DNA of 9,098 nucleotides from Mycobacterium sp. (GTDB lineage: Bacteria > Actinomycetota > Actinomycetes > Mycobacteriales > Mycobacteriaceae), in assembly GCA_018882545.1 (NCBI GenBank), contig VERS01000049.1, positions 1 to 9,098 of the forward strand, read 5' to 3'. A program made the position numbers and the translations under genes. The notes beneath the pieces were generated by a model. It was not told the DNA's origin, searched no databases, and worked only from the letters and a program-made list of their open reading frames with translations. Of the stretch, positions 1 to 6,475 are shown piece after piece. How positions within the stretch are numbered: position 1 is the first letter of the stretch; each line of letters starts with the position of its first letter.

Positions 1-620
1 CGTTTACCGACGAGCAGGTGCTGCCAGAGGGGCACCGGCCGGTGCTCGTCGCCGACCACCGTGGTGTCCCCGCGCACGGTCTTGATCCACCCGCCGAATT
101 CCTCGGCGTTGCTGACCGTCGCCGACAGGCTGACCAACCGAACCTGTTCGGGAAGGTGCAGGATGACCTCCTCCCACACCGCGCCCCGCATTCGGTCGGC
201 CAGGAAATGCACCTCGTCCATAACGACGTAGGCCAGCTCACGCAATGTCTCCGACCCGGCGTAGAGCATGTTGCGAAGCACTTCCGTGGTCATCACCACC
301 ACCGGTGCGTCGCCGTTGATCGACTGGTCTCCGGTCAGCAGGCCGATGCGCTCCGGGCCGTAGCGACGGACAAGGTCGCTGTACTTCTGATTGCTCAGCG
401 CCTTGATCGGTGTGGTGTAGAAACACTTCTGCCCGGCCTCCAGGGCCAGGTGCACGGCGAACTCGCCGACCACAGTCTTTCCGGCACCGGTCGGTGCGCA
501 GACAAGCACACCGTGGCCGGCCTCGAGAGCCTCGCAGGCCTGGACCTGGAAGGGATCGAGCCGGAACGGCAGGCTCCCGGCGAAGTCGGCCAGCTCGGCC
601 TGGTCAGGTGATGTCGGCAT
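1..620 (-). CDS. helY: HelY, DEVH-box superfamily 2 ATP-dependent helicase (partial, N-terminal ~206 residues)
   Basis: This is the N-terminal part of a Ski2-like/HelY helicase; it runs off the left edge, and M. tuberculosis HelY is about 906 residues (from memory). The family unwinds nucleic acid using ATP. Visible motifs, in order: a Phe-Gln-type motif around residues 19-27 (FRLDPFQVQ), Walker A APTGAGKT at 42-49, motif Ia TPIKALSNQK at 70-79, TTEVLRN at 111-117, the DEVH box at 135-138 (MDEVHFL) and motif III SAT at 166-168. The start is ATG at 620, only two bases after the tatC stop and with no clear Shine-Dalgarno sequence, so translation is probably coupled to tatC. The reading frame is open to base 1. 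Function beyond helicase activity cannot be judged from this fragment; the shared transcript with tatAC looks positional rather than functional. Confidence 0.95.
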   Translation of the reverse strand, partial: MPTSPDQAELADFAGSLPFRLDPFQVQACEALEAGHGVLVCAPTGAGKTVVGEFAVHLALEAGQKCFYTTPIKALSNQKYSDLVRRYGPERIGLLTGDQSINGDAPVVVMTTEVLRNMLYAGSETLRELAYVVMDEVHFLADRMRGAVWEEVILHLPEQVRLVSLSATVSNAEEFGGWIKTVRGDTTVVGDEHRPVPLWQHLLVGK

Positions 621-622
621 GG

Positions 623-1558
623 TCAGGTGACGTCGTCATGGTTCTGGGCGATGCGCGCGGGCGCTGTCACCGGTGCGGGTGGCTCGATCGGGGCGGCCTG
701 GTCATCAGGTATCGCGATCTGGTTCTGCCGTTTGGCTTTTCGACGATCGTGCAGGCGGGCGATCTGGATGGCGAACTCCAACAGGACGGTCAGCGCCAGC
801 CCGAGTGCCAGCATGGAGAAGGGGTCCGAACCCGGGGTGGCCACCGCGGCGAAGGCAAACACCGCAAAGATCAGCCCGCGCCGCCACGATTTGAGTTTCT
901 CGTAGCTGATCACCCCGACCACGTTCAGCATGACCAGCAGCAACGGGAATTCGAAGCCGACGCCGAACACCAGCAGCAGGTTGATCAGGAACCCGAAGTA
1001 ACGCTCGCCGGACAGAGCCGTCACCTGAACGTCGCTGCCGACGGTGAGCAGGAACCCGAGCGCCTTGGCCAGCACCACATAGGCCAGGACTGCCCCGGCG
1101 ATGAACAGGGAGGCCGCCGAGACCACGAACACCCCGGCGAAGCGGCGTTCGTTTTTGTACAGACCCGGCGTGATGAAGGCCCACAGTTGGTAGAACCACA
1201 CCGGGCAGGCCAACACGATCCCGGCCGTCAGTCCGACCTTCAACCGCAGCATGAACTGGTCGAAGGGGGCGGTGGCGAGCAGTCGGCAACTGCCGTCGGC
1301 GCTGATGTCGGCCCTCGCCGAGGGGGGCAGCGCGCAGTACGGGTGGCGCAGCAGTTCACCGAGGCTCTCCGTGCCGAACACACCGTGGCTGTACCAGTAG
1401 AAGCCGAAGATGGTGGTCAGCACCACCGCCGCCAGTGAGATCAGCAGTCGGGTGCGCAGTTCCCGGACGTGCTCGACCAGCGACATGGTGCCGTCCGGGT
1501 TGGTCCGGCGGCGTCGCATCCGCGGGTCGAGGCGGGACAGGAATTTCGGTGTGCGCAC
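623..1558 (-). CDS. tatC: TatC, twin-arginine translocase substrate-receptor subunit
   Basis: TatC is the polytopic membrane component that binds the twin-arginine signal of folded proteins and recruits TatA for transport across the cytoplasmic membrane. The 311-residue product has the family pattern: [14 protein letters not shown] at residues 25-38, first membrane segment about 36-56, the signature [14 protein letters not shown] at 121-134 followed by ERR, four further hydrophobic segments to about residue 266, and the conserved Glu in FGVGFEFP at 198-205. A positively charged linker (DRRKAKRQ) and a Pro/Ala-rich tail form the C-terminus, as in M. tuberculosis TatC (308 residues from memory). 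The chosen start is GTG at 1558, the first start after an in-frame TAG (1570-1568), with a weak AGG-containing ribosome site. Met25 at 1486 is a possible shorter start, but mycobacterial homologues keep this basic N-terminal extension. It follows tatA by 46 bases. Confidence 0.96.
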   Translation of the reverse strand: MRTPKFLSRLDPRMRRRRTNPDGTMSLVEHVRELRTRLLISLAAVVLTTIFGFYWYSHGVFGTESLGELLRHPYCALPPSARADISADGSCRLLATAPFDQFMLRLKVGLTAGIVLACPVWFYQLWAFITPGLYKNERRFAGVFVVSAASLFIAGAVLAYVVLAKALGFLLTVGSDVQVTALSGERYFGFLINLLLVFGVGFEFPLLLVMLNVVGVISYEKLKSWRRGLIFAVFAFAAVATPGSDPFSMLALGLALTVLLEFAIQIARLHDRRKAKRQNQIAIPDDQAAPIEPPAPVTAPARIAQNHDDVT

Positions 1559-1604
1559 GGCGTCTACCTAGCGGCGCCGCAGCGCCGGGTGTGTCGGCCC
1601 GCGC

Positions 1605-1877
1605 TCAGGACGGGCGGGCGTCGGTCGGGTTCGGCGGCGGCGCCTGGGCAGACTGGGCAGACTGGGCAGACTGGGCAGATGAAGCCTCTGCCGACGGCGG
1701 CTGCACGGTGACTGCTGAGTCGGTCTTGTTGTCGGCCTGCAGTTCCTTGACCTCAGACTTGAAGATCCGCATCGACTTACCCAGGGACCTCGCGGCGTCA
1801 GGCAGCCGCTTGGACCCGAAGAGCAAAACGGCCACCAGGAGCAGGATCACCCAGTGCCACGGTTGTAGAGCACCCAA
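1605..1877 (-). CDS. tatA: TatA, twin-arginine translocase pore-forming subunit
   Basis: TatA oligomerises to make the transport path of the Tat system. The 90-residue protein begins [14 protein letters not shown], with one membrane helix at about 6-21, the conserved hinge FGSKRLPD at 20-27, an amphipathic helix at about 28-47 ([19 protein letters not shown]) and an unstructured hydrophilic tail. The start is TTG at 1877: it is preceded by GGAGG at 1890-1886 with an 8-base spacer, and it matches the start of the M. tuberculosis protein (83 residues from memory). The open frame extends upstream to 2159, but that part overlaps pafC and is not TatA-like. The tail holds an exact SAQ repeat encoded by a 4x9-bp tandem array. 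pafC ends 68 bases upstream and tatC starts 46 bases downstream. Confidence 0.95.
   Translation of the reverse strand: MGALQPWHWVILLLVAVLLFGSKRLPDAARSLGKSMRIFKSEVKELQADNKTDSAVTVQPPSAEASSAQSAQSAQSAQAPPPNPTDARPS
1644..1679. repeat. 4 x 9-bp exact tandem repeat inside tatA
   Basis: The unit CTGGGCAGA (plus strand) occurs four times without a mismatch. On the coding strand it encodes Ser-Ala-Gln repeats at about residues 67-78 of TatA, in the tail after the amphipathic helix. The 9-bp period keeps the reading frame, so changes in copy number would lengthen or shorten the tail by three residues without a frameshift. Confidence 0.95.
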
Positions 1878-1885
1878 TTCGGTTA

Positions 1886-1890
1886 CCTCC
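1886..1890 (-). promoter_or_regulatory. Shine-Dalgarno site deciding the TTG start of tatA
   Basis: GGAGG on the minus strand lies 8 bases before TTG at 1877. No ATG or GTG is better placed in this frame, and the TatA membrane helix begins only a few residues after the TTG, so this site fixes the start. Confidence 0.85.
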
Positions 1891-1903
1891 AGACGTCGAC
1901 TCG

Positions 1904-1909
1904 ATGCTA
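1904..1909 (-). promoter_or_regulatory. possible -10 element for a tatAC-helY promoter
   Basis: In the 68-base gap between the pafC stop and tatA, the minus strand reads TAGCAT, a TANNNT match, about 27-32 bases before the TTG start and upstream of the GGAGG. No convincing -35 hexamer is seen at 16-19 bases. This hexamer is common by chance; it would allow the tat genes to be expressed independently of pafABC, but it is only a candidate. Confidence 0.25.
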
Positions 1910-1945
1910 CCCGGCCGCACCCCCTCCGCACCGCAGGCCCGGGAC

Positions 1946-2902
1946 TCAACTCTCCAGCGCGCGGTAGGCGGCGAGGGCCTCGGTGGCGGCCTGCCCGATC
2001 CGCTCGACCAGCGCCGGCGGGGCGAGTACCTCGACGTCGCCGCCGAAGCCGAGAATCTGCCTGACCAGCCAATCCTCGGCTGCGTAGGTCATCGCCGCCT
2101 CGCGGTACCCGTCGGGCAGTTCGGCCACGACCCGCATCGGGAAGTATTCCAGCATCCACGCCGCCCGCGGCGCGATCCGCAGGGTTGCGGCGGGAAGGGA
2201 TGGATCAGCCTCGAACAGAGCGGTGTTGGGCGGACCGCCGACGGCGGTCTCCGGTGGGGCGGCCGGCTCGTCGAGCACGGTTGCGTCCAGGATGCGGTCG
2301 AATCGGAAGAGCCGTACCCCCTCGGCCTCTCGCGACCACGCCTCGAGGTAACTCTGGTCGCCGACCAGCACCACCCGGATCGGATCGACGACCCGGTTGG
2401 ACTGCGCGTCGCGGGATGCCGAGAAGTACTCGATCCGCAGGGCCCGCTGATGGTGAACAGCCTGGCGTACAGCTGCGGAGGCTGGGCTCTCCACCGTTTC
2501 GGGGTCGGGCACCGAGTCGGCGGATTCGGCGGTCCCGGCCGCCGACTCGATTTTGGCGATCGCCCCGCGGGCCGCCGCCGGGTCCACCACCCCGGGCACC
2601 TCGGCCAACGCCTGCAGCGCCATCAGCAGCACGGTCGCCTCGGTTGACGTCAACCGCAGCGGCCGGTCCATCCCGGCCGAGAACGTGACGTTGATGGTGT
2701 CGTCGGACAGTTCGAAGTCGATGAGGTCACCCGGGGTGTACCCGGGCATCCCGCAAATCCACAGCTGGTCGATGTCGGCGTCGAGTTGCTTGCGGGTGAC
2801 ACCCAGGTCGTTGGCCGCCTTGACGTAGCTGACCCGGGGGTTGGCCTGGAAGTAGGGGACCATGTTGAGCAACCGCACCAGGCGGGTGGCCGACGGCGTC
2901 AT
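1946..2902 (-). CDS. pafC: PafC, WYL-domain transcriptional activator subunit (partner of PafB)
   Basis: PafB and PafC form a heteromeric activator of the LexA/RecA-independent DNA damage response in mycobacteria. They act as sigma-adaptation factors on promoters with a -26 element (established for M. smegmatis and M. tuberculosis). The 318-residue protein has an N-terminal winged-helix region at about 1-55 ([12 protein letters not shown], then [17 protein letters not shown]), a linker, a WYL-type domain around 145-210 and a C-terminal WCX-like part. The WYL triad reads SYL at 184-186 within GDQSYLEAW, followed by RLFRFDRI, so the Trp is replaced by Ser. The start is ATG at 2902, which overlaps the pafB stop as ATGA. 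The frame stays open further upstream to 3583, but that part is a shadow of pafB. A Ser/Ala/Glu-rich low-complexity stretch lies at about 120-145. Length matches the M. tuberculosis protein (316 residues from memory). Confidence 0.95.
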   Translation of the reverse strand: MTPSATRLVRLLNMVPYFQANPRVSYVKAANDLGVTRKQLDADIDQLWICGMPGYTPGDLIDFELSDDTINVTFSAGMDRPLRLTSTEATVLLMALQALAEVPGVVDPAAARGAIAKIESAAGTAESADSVPDPETVESPASAAVRQAVHHQRALRIEYFSASRDAQSNRVVDPIRVVLVGDQSYLEAWSREAEGVRLFRFDRILDATVLDEPAAPPETAVGGPPNTALFEADPSLPAATLRIAPRAAWMLEYFPMRVVAELPDGYREAAMTYAAEDWLVRQILGFGGDVEVLAPPALVERIGQAATEALAAYRALES

Positions 2903-3900
2903 AGCCGGGCCCGCGCCGCAAGTCGTGCGATGACGTTCTCCCGCAGCCAGCCCGGTTCCAGCACCAGGGCGTCGGCTCCGTGACCGGCGATTTCCCGCGC
3001 GAGCCAGTCGGGCGCACCGTCGTCGATCTCCAGAACGTCGCCGTCGCGTCCGGCGATGGTGCGGCGCTCGGTCACCCGGCCCACTCGGCGCAGCGCGATG
3101 GCACGGCCGTCGGCGACCCAGACCCGGACCTGTTCCCCGCCGACCCCCCGGCCGGCGGCCGCACCGATCGACTGGTTCACCAGCGCCCGGAGATCCACCC
3201 CGTCGGGCCTGGTGACAGCAGCCCGCGGCCCGATCGCCGTGACGTCGGCACGGATGCGGGAGAGCCGGAAAATCCGGGTCGCGTCGCGGTCCCGGTCGTG
3301 ACCCACCAGGTACCAGCGACCCTGCGCGGTGACCACACCCCAGGGCTCGACGGTCCGGGTGGTGTAGGGATCGACCGGGTTGGGCCGGTGCTCGAATTGC
3401 ACCGCCTGGCCGGCCTCGATAGCGGCGTGCAGGGCTCCCAGCACACCTTCGGATCCCCGCAACCCGGTCGGACCCGCACCGGTGGTGATGGCCACCTCGG
3501 CGACGGGGTCGATGTCGACCCCGGCGGCCCGGAGTTTCAGCAGGGCGTTCTGGGTGGCGGTGATCCGCTCCGGGGACTCCCACAGCGTGGTGGCGACCGC
3601 GACGGCGGCGGACTCCGCGGGAGTCAGGGCGATGTCGGGCAGGGCGTAGGAGTCGCGTTTGATGCGGTAGCCGTCGGTCGTGTCGTAGGCCGAGGATCGT
3701 CCGGTCTCCACGGGGATGCCCAGGTCGCGCAACTCGCTCTTATCGCGCTCGAAGATCCGGGCGAAGGCTTCGTCGGTCGGGCAGTCGCCGTAGCCGATCA
3801 CGATCTGCCGGATCCGTTCAGCGGTGAGGAAGCCGCGGGTGGTCAGCAAGGCGATGACCAGGTTGGTCTGCCGCTCGACCTTGCTGATCCTGGTGGCCAC
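2899..3900 (-). CDS. pafB: PafB, WYL-domain transcriptional activator subunit (partner of PafC)
   Basis: This is the first subunit of the PafBC DNA-damage-response activator; despite the name 'proteasome accessory factor' it is not needed for pupylation. The 333-residue protein has a winged-helix domain at about 1-67 (ERQTNLVIALLTTRGFLTAERI and a recognition-helix region with RDKSELRDLGIPV), a middle WYL domain at about 155-220 with GRWYLVGHDRD (WYL at 196-198) and IFRLSRIRA, and a C-terminal WCX-like extension to 333. The start is GTG at 3900: an in-frame TGA lies at 3918-3916 and AAGG stands 8 bases before the GTG. It follows pafA by 47 bases, a gap that contains a hairpin covering this start. 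The stop overlaps the pafC start by 4 bases, which suits two proteins that work as a pair. Confidence 0.95.
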   Translation of the reverse strand: MATRISKVERQTNLVIALLTTRGFLTAERIRQIVIGYGDCPTDEAFARIFERDKSELRDLGIPVETGRSSAYDTTDGYRIKRDSYALPDIALTPAESAAVAVATTLWESPERITATQNALLKLRAAGVDIDPVAEVAITTGAGPTGLRGSEGVLGALHAAIEAGQAVQFEHRPNPVDPYTTRTVEPWGVVTAQGRWYLVGHDRDRDATRIFRLSRIRADVTAIGPRAAVTRPDGVDLRALVNQSIGAAAGRGVGGEQVRVWVADGRAIALRRVGRVTERRTIAGRDGDVLEIDDGAPDWLAREIAGHGADALVLEPGWLRENVIARLAARARL

Positions 3901-3930
3901 GCGCCCAACCTTAGGTCACCTGGTGGGCGC
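3901..3930. repeat. inverted repeat (hairpin) over the pafB translation start
   Basis: GCGCCCA at 3901-3907 is the exact reverse complement of TGGGCGC at 3924-3930, giving a 7-bp GC-rich stem with a 16-base loop. The loop contains two overlapping small palindromes, ACCT-T-AGGT and AGGT-C-ACCT. In the pafA-pafB message the second arm sits directly between the AAGG ribosome site and the GTG of pafB, and the loop holds the AAGG. No U-run follows, so it does not look like an intrinsic terminator; it could lower or tune PafB translation relative to PafA. Confidence 0.6.
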
Positions 3931-3947
3931 CCCGGGCGAACCTTCAG

Positions 3948-5306
3948 TCACATACTGGCGATCAGACGCTTCACTCGCTCGTCGCTGGAGCGGAACGGGT
4001 CTTTGCACAACACCGTGCGCTGGGCCTGATCGTTGAGTTTGAGGTGCACCCAATCCACGGTGAAATCGCGGCCGGCCTCCTGGGCAGCGGCAATGAACTC
4101 CCCCCGGAGTTTGGCGCGGGTGGTCTGCGGCGGGGTCTCGACGGCGGCCTCGATCTCCTCGTCGGTGGTCACCCGGGCCGCCAAACCCTTCCGCTGCAGC
4201 AGGTCGAAGACGCCGCGCCCGCGTTTGATGTCGTGGTAGGCCAAATCCAGCTGGCTGATCTTCGGGTCAGACAGCTCCATTCCGTACCGGTCCTGGTAAC
4301 GCTGGAACAGTTTGCGCTTGATCACCCAGTCGATCTCGGTGTCCACCTTGGCGAAGTCCTGGCTCTCCACAGCGTCGAGTTGGCGGCCCCACAGATCGAC
4401 GACCTGTTCGATCTGGGTGTTGGGCTCGCGAGACTGCAGGTACTCCACGGCTCTGGCGAAGTACTCCCGCTGGATGTCCAACGCACTGGCCTGCCGCCCA
4501 CCGGCCAGCCGGACCGGGCGCCGGCCGGTCAGGTCGTGACTGACCTCCCGGATGGCCCGGATCGGGTTGTCCAGGGAGAAATCGCGAAACGGCACACCGG
4601 CCTCGATCATTTCCAGCACCAGCGCGGCGGAGCCGACCTTGAGCATGGTCGTGGTCTCGCTCATGTTGGAATCACCGACGATCACGTGCAACCGGCGGTA
4701 TTTCTCGGCGTCGGCGTGCGGTTCGTCCCGGGTGTTGATGATCGGCCTGGATCGGGTGGTCGCGCTGGAGACGCCCTCCCAGATGTGCTCGGCGCGCTGG
4801 GAGAGGCAGTAGGTGGCTGCCTTCGGGGTCTGCAGCACCTTGCCGGCCCCGCAGATCAGCTGCCGGGTGACCAGGAAGGGCAGCAGGACATCGGAGATCC
4901 GGGAGAACTCGCCGGCACGGACGATCAGGTAATTCTCGTGGCAGCCGTAGGAGTTTCCGGCCGAGTCGGTGTTGTTCTTGAACAGGTAGATATCCCCGCC
5001 GATGCCCTCGTCGGCCAGCCGATGCTCGGCGTCGACAAGCAGGTCCTCCAGGACCCTTTCCCCGGCGCGGTCGTGGGTGACGAGTTGGATCAGGTTGTCG
5101 CACTCGGCGGTGGCGTACTCGGGATGGCTACCGACATCGAGGTACAGCCGGGCCCCGTTGCGCAGAAAGACGTTGGAACTTCGACCCCAGGACACCACCC
5201 GCCGGAACAGGTAGCGGGCCACCTCATCCGGACTCAACCGGCGATGCCCGTGGAACGTGCAGGTGACACCGAACTCCGTTTCGATGCCCATGATTCTGCG
5301 CTGCAC
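3948..5306 (-). CDS. pafA: PafA, Pup-protein ligase
   Basis: PafA uses ATP to phosphorylate the C-terminal Glu of Pup and joins it through an isopeptide bond to substrate lysines, marking them for the Mpa/ARC-proteasome. It belongs to the glutamine synthetase-like carboxylate-amine ligase group with Dop. At 452 residues it equals the M. tuberculosis enzyme in length, and by memory nearly all of it matches. Visible elements: GIETEFG at 7-13 with the metal/ATP-binding Glu9, the catalytic Asp57 in [30 protein letters not shown] at 110-126, [17 protein letters not shown] at 191-207, and the small C-terminal domain with [18 protein letters not shown]. Lys320, reported (from memory) as a self-pupylation site, is present. 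It lacks the Dop loop. Start is ATG at 5306, with a TAGGCT -10 box immediately upstream; Met6 at 5291 is a less likely start. It heads the pafABC-tatAC-helY series. Confidence 0.98.
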   Translation of the reverse strand: MQRRIMGIETEFGVTCTFHGHRRLSPDEVARYLFRRVVSWGRSSNVFLRNGARLYLDVGSHPEYATAECDNLIQLVTHDRAGERVLEDLLVDAEHRLADEGIGGDIYLFKNNTDSAGNSYGCHENYLIVRAGEFSRISDVLLPFLVTRQLICGAGKVLQTPKAATYCLSQRAEHIWEGVSSATTRSRPIINTRDEPHADAEKYRRLHVIVGDSNMSETTTMLKVGSAALVLEMIEAGVPFRDFSLDNPIRAIREVSHDLTGRRPVRLAGGRQASALDIQREYFARAVEYLQSREPNTQIEQVVDLWGRQLDAVESQDFAKVDTEIDWVIKRKLFQRYQDRYGMELSDPKISQLDLAYHDIKRGRGVFDLLQRKGLAARVTTDEEIEAAVETPPQTTRAKLRGEFIAAAQEAGRDFTVDWVHLKLNDQAQRTVLCKDPFRSSDERVKRLIASM

Positions 5307-5310
5307 ATCA

Positions 5311-5316
5311 CGAGCC
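5311..5316 (-). promoter_or_regulatory. candidate -10 element of the pafA promoter
   Basis: The minus strand reads TAGGCT, matching the mycobacterial SigA -10 consensus TANNNT, with only four bases (CGTG) before the pafA ATG. Transcription would begin at or just inside the start codon, giving a leaderless or nearly leaderless message, which is common in mycobacteria. No good -35 is visible. The pafA unit would then be transcribed independently of dop-pup-prcBA. Confidence 0.5.
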
Positions 5317-5484
5317 TACTGGTTGGCCCGCCCGGTGGTTGGGTATGCGGCTGGGCGAGATTGCGCTCCGGGCCTGACCCGGCGGACGCCTGGCCAGCAA
5401 ACGTCGACTAACCGGGGCCTACCCGATGGGAGCAAAGACCTGCGAGCTCGGCGTGGTGGTTTCCGCCTGCCGAATCTCTTTCAC

Positions 5485-5490
5485 TAGGCT
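5485..5490 (+). promoter_or_regulatory. candidate -10 element of the small plus-strand gene
   Basis: TAGGCT (TANNNT) ends seven bases before the GTG at 5498, so the predicted first transcribed base is about the first base of the start codon. That geometry fits a leaderless message, and it also explains why no Shine-Dalgarno site is seen. The same hexamer is used on the opposite strand before pafA. Confidence 0.5.
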
Positions 5491-5497
5491 GGGGTGT

Positions 5498-5695
5498 GTG
5501 ACTCCAAACGCCAGGACCGTCGGCCGCAGGATTGGTTATGCGCTGGCGGCTCTGGTGGCGATCGCCGTCGTCGTCCTGAGCTGGAGTGTCCCGGAACCGG
5601 AGACGCACGGGGACCCCGCACGCCGGGTCGAGAACGTCTCGTACATGCACTACACCCCGCAGCAGGCGCCGCCGCCGAATTACGGCGGGCGCTAG
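5498..5695 (+). CDS. small single-pass membrane protein of unknown function
   Basis: I do not recognise this family. Translation from GTG at 5498 gives 65 residues: a short basic N-terminus (R6, R10, R11), one hydrophobic segment at about 13-30 ([16 protein letters not shown]), an acidic-then-basic stretch and a Pro/Gln/Tyr-rich end ([15 protein letters not shown]). The charge pattern predicts a cytoplasmic N-terminus and an external tail. Support for a real gene: third codon positions are mostly G or C, a TANNNT -10 box is placed for leaderless initiation, and the frame exactly fills the space up to prcA, with its TAG (5693-5695) interlocking with the prcA TAG on the other strand. The frame can be extended to an ATG at 5426, but the added residues look non-coding. 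It is the only plus-strand gene here. Any link to the proteasome is purely positional. Confidence 0.72.
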   Translation: MTPNARTVGRRIGYALAALVAIAVVVLSWSVPEPETHGDPARRVENVSYMHYTPQQAPPPNYGGR

Positions 5696-6462
5696 TCGCC
5701 GGGGGCGGCTTCGCCCTCCGAGGCCGGCGCCACCTCGGTGGCGGGCAGCAGAGCTTCCAGAGCCGGGCCGGTGATACGCCGGAAGGCCCGCCGTGGCCGG
5801 TTGGCGTCCAGTATCGCGATCTCCAGGGTTGCGGGCCCGAGGATCCTCGGCTCGGCGGCGGGTGTGGCGTTGCCCACCGTGCTGGCGATCCCCGCCCGCA
5901 GTGCGTCGACCGCGATCTGAACTGCCTGGGCCAGTTCGGCATTCTCGGAGTAGGAATCCTTGAGTGCGCCGATGATCGGGTCAGTCGTGCCGCCCATGAC
6001 GACGAAGTGCGGCTCATCGGCGATCGACCCGTCATAGGTGATCCGGTACAGCTCAGGTGCTTTGGACTCCCCATAGTGGGCGACCTCGGCGACGCAGAGT
6101 TCGACCTCGTACGGCTTGGCCTGTTCGGTGAAAATGGATCCGAGGGTCTGGGCGTAGACGTTGGCCAGTTGCCGACCGCTGACGTCGCGCCGGTCGTAGG
6201 CGTAGCCGCGGGTGTCGGCGTACTGGATTCCGCCGCGCCGCAGGCTGTCGAATTCGTTGAACCGGCCGACCGCGGCGAAACCGACCCGATCGTAGATCTC
6301 GCTGACCTTCTGCAACGACCGCGACGGGTTCTCCGCTACGAACAGCACACCGCCGGCATAGGCCAGCGCCACCACACTGCGGCCCCGGGCGATCCCCTTG
6401 CGCGCGATCTCGGACCGCTCGCGCATCGCCTGCTCGGGCGAGATGAAATAGGGAAATGTCAC
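5692..6462 (-). CDS. prcA: PrcA, 20S proteasome alpha subunit
   Basis: PrcA forms the two outer heptameric rings of the 20S core. Its N-terminal segment closes the gate, and its surface docks the Mpa/ARC ATPase and other activators. The 256-residue protein starts [17 protein letters not shown], the usual gating segment plus first helix. It continues with [24 protein letters not shown] (the alpha-type fold without an N-terminal catalytic Thr), [37 protein letters not shown] and [11 protein letters not shown] near the end. The C-terminal tail (residues about 238-256) is acidic and Ala-rich and a little longer than in M. tuberculosis (248 residues from memory). The start is GTG at 6462, 13 bases after the prcB stop; the ribosome site is weak, so coupling to prcB is likely. 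Its stop overlaps the stop of the convergent small gene. Confidence 0.97.
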   Translation of the reverse strand: MTFPYFISPEQAMRERSEIARKGIARGRSVVALAYAGGVLFVAENPSRSLQKVSEIYDRVGFAAVGRFNEFDSLRRGGIQYADTRGYAYDRRDVSGRQLANVYAQTLGSIFTEQAKPYEVELCVAEVAHYGESKAPELYRITYDGSIADEPHFVVMGGTTDPIIGALKDSYSENAELAQAVQIAVDALRAGIASTVGNATPAAEPRILGPATLEIAILDANRPRRAFRRITGPALEALLPATEVAPASEGEAAPGD

Positions 6463-6475
6463 AAGTCAGAACCCG

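Larger units (their letters stand above)
5307..5497. other. divergent intergenic region between pafA and the plus-strand small gene
   Basis: These ~190 bases separate two outward-facing genes. Both ends carry a TAGGCT hexamer reading toward its gene. Inside are a short inverted repeat CCGGG-CCTGA-CCCGG (5368-5382) and two GGTTGG direct repeats at 5321 and 5337, sixteen bases apart. I see no tRNA, no strong terminator and no convincing further gene. Confidence 0.7.

Noticed and set aside
1878..2159. N-terminal extension of TatA by 94 codons
   Set aside because: It overlaps the 3' end of pafC, and a membrane-helix protein with a GGAGG-led TTG start is a complete TatA.
2903..3583. N-terminal extension of PafC by 227 codons
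   Set aside because: The extension lies wholly within pafB in another frame, is Arg/Pro/Gly-rich, and the ATG overlapping the pafB stop matches known PafC.
2980..4029. 349-residue plus-strand open frame opposite pafB
   Set aside because: It is antisense to pafB and its Gly/Pro/Asp-rich composition is typical of a shadow frame.
5368..5382. CCGGG-CCTGA-CCCGG hairpin as a terminator
   Set aside because: The stem has only 5 bp and no T-run follows on either strand, so in DNA this GC-rich it may be chance.
4044..5411. 455-residue plus-strand open frame opposite pafA
   Set aside because: It is fully antisense to an unmistakable pafA. The frame is open because GC-rich third positions give few stops on the other strand, and the product has no recognisable domain.
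5498..5600. Tat signal peptide in the small plus-strand protein (it has RR before a hydrophobic stretch)
   Set aside because: The context GRRIGYA lacks the Ser/Thr-RR-x-Phe-Leu pattern and there is no clear signal peptidase site, so a membrane anchor fits better.
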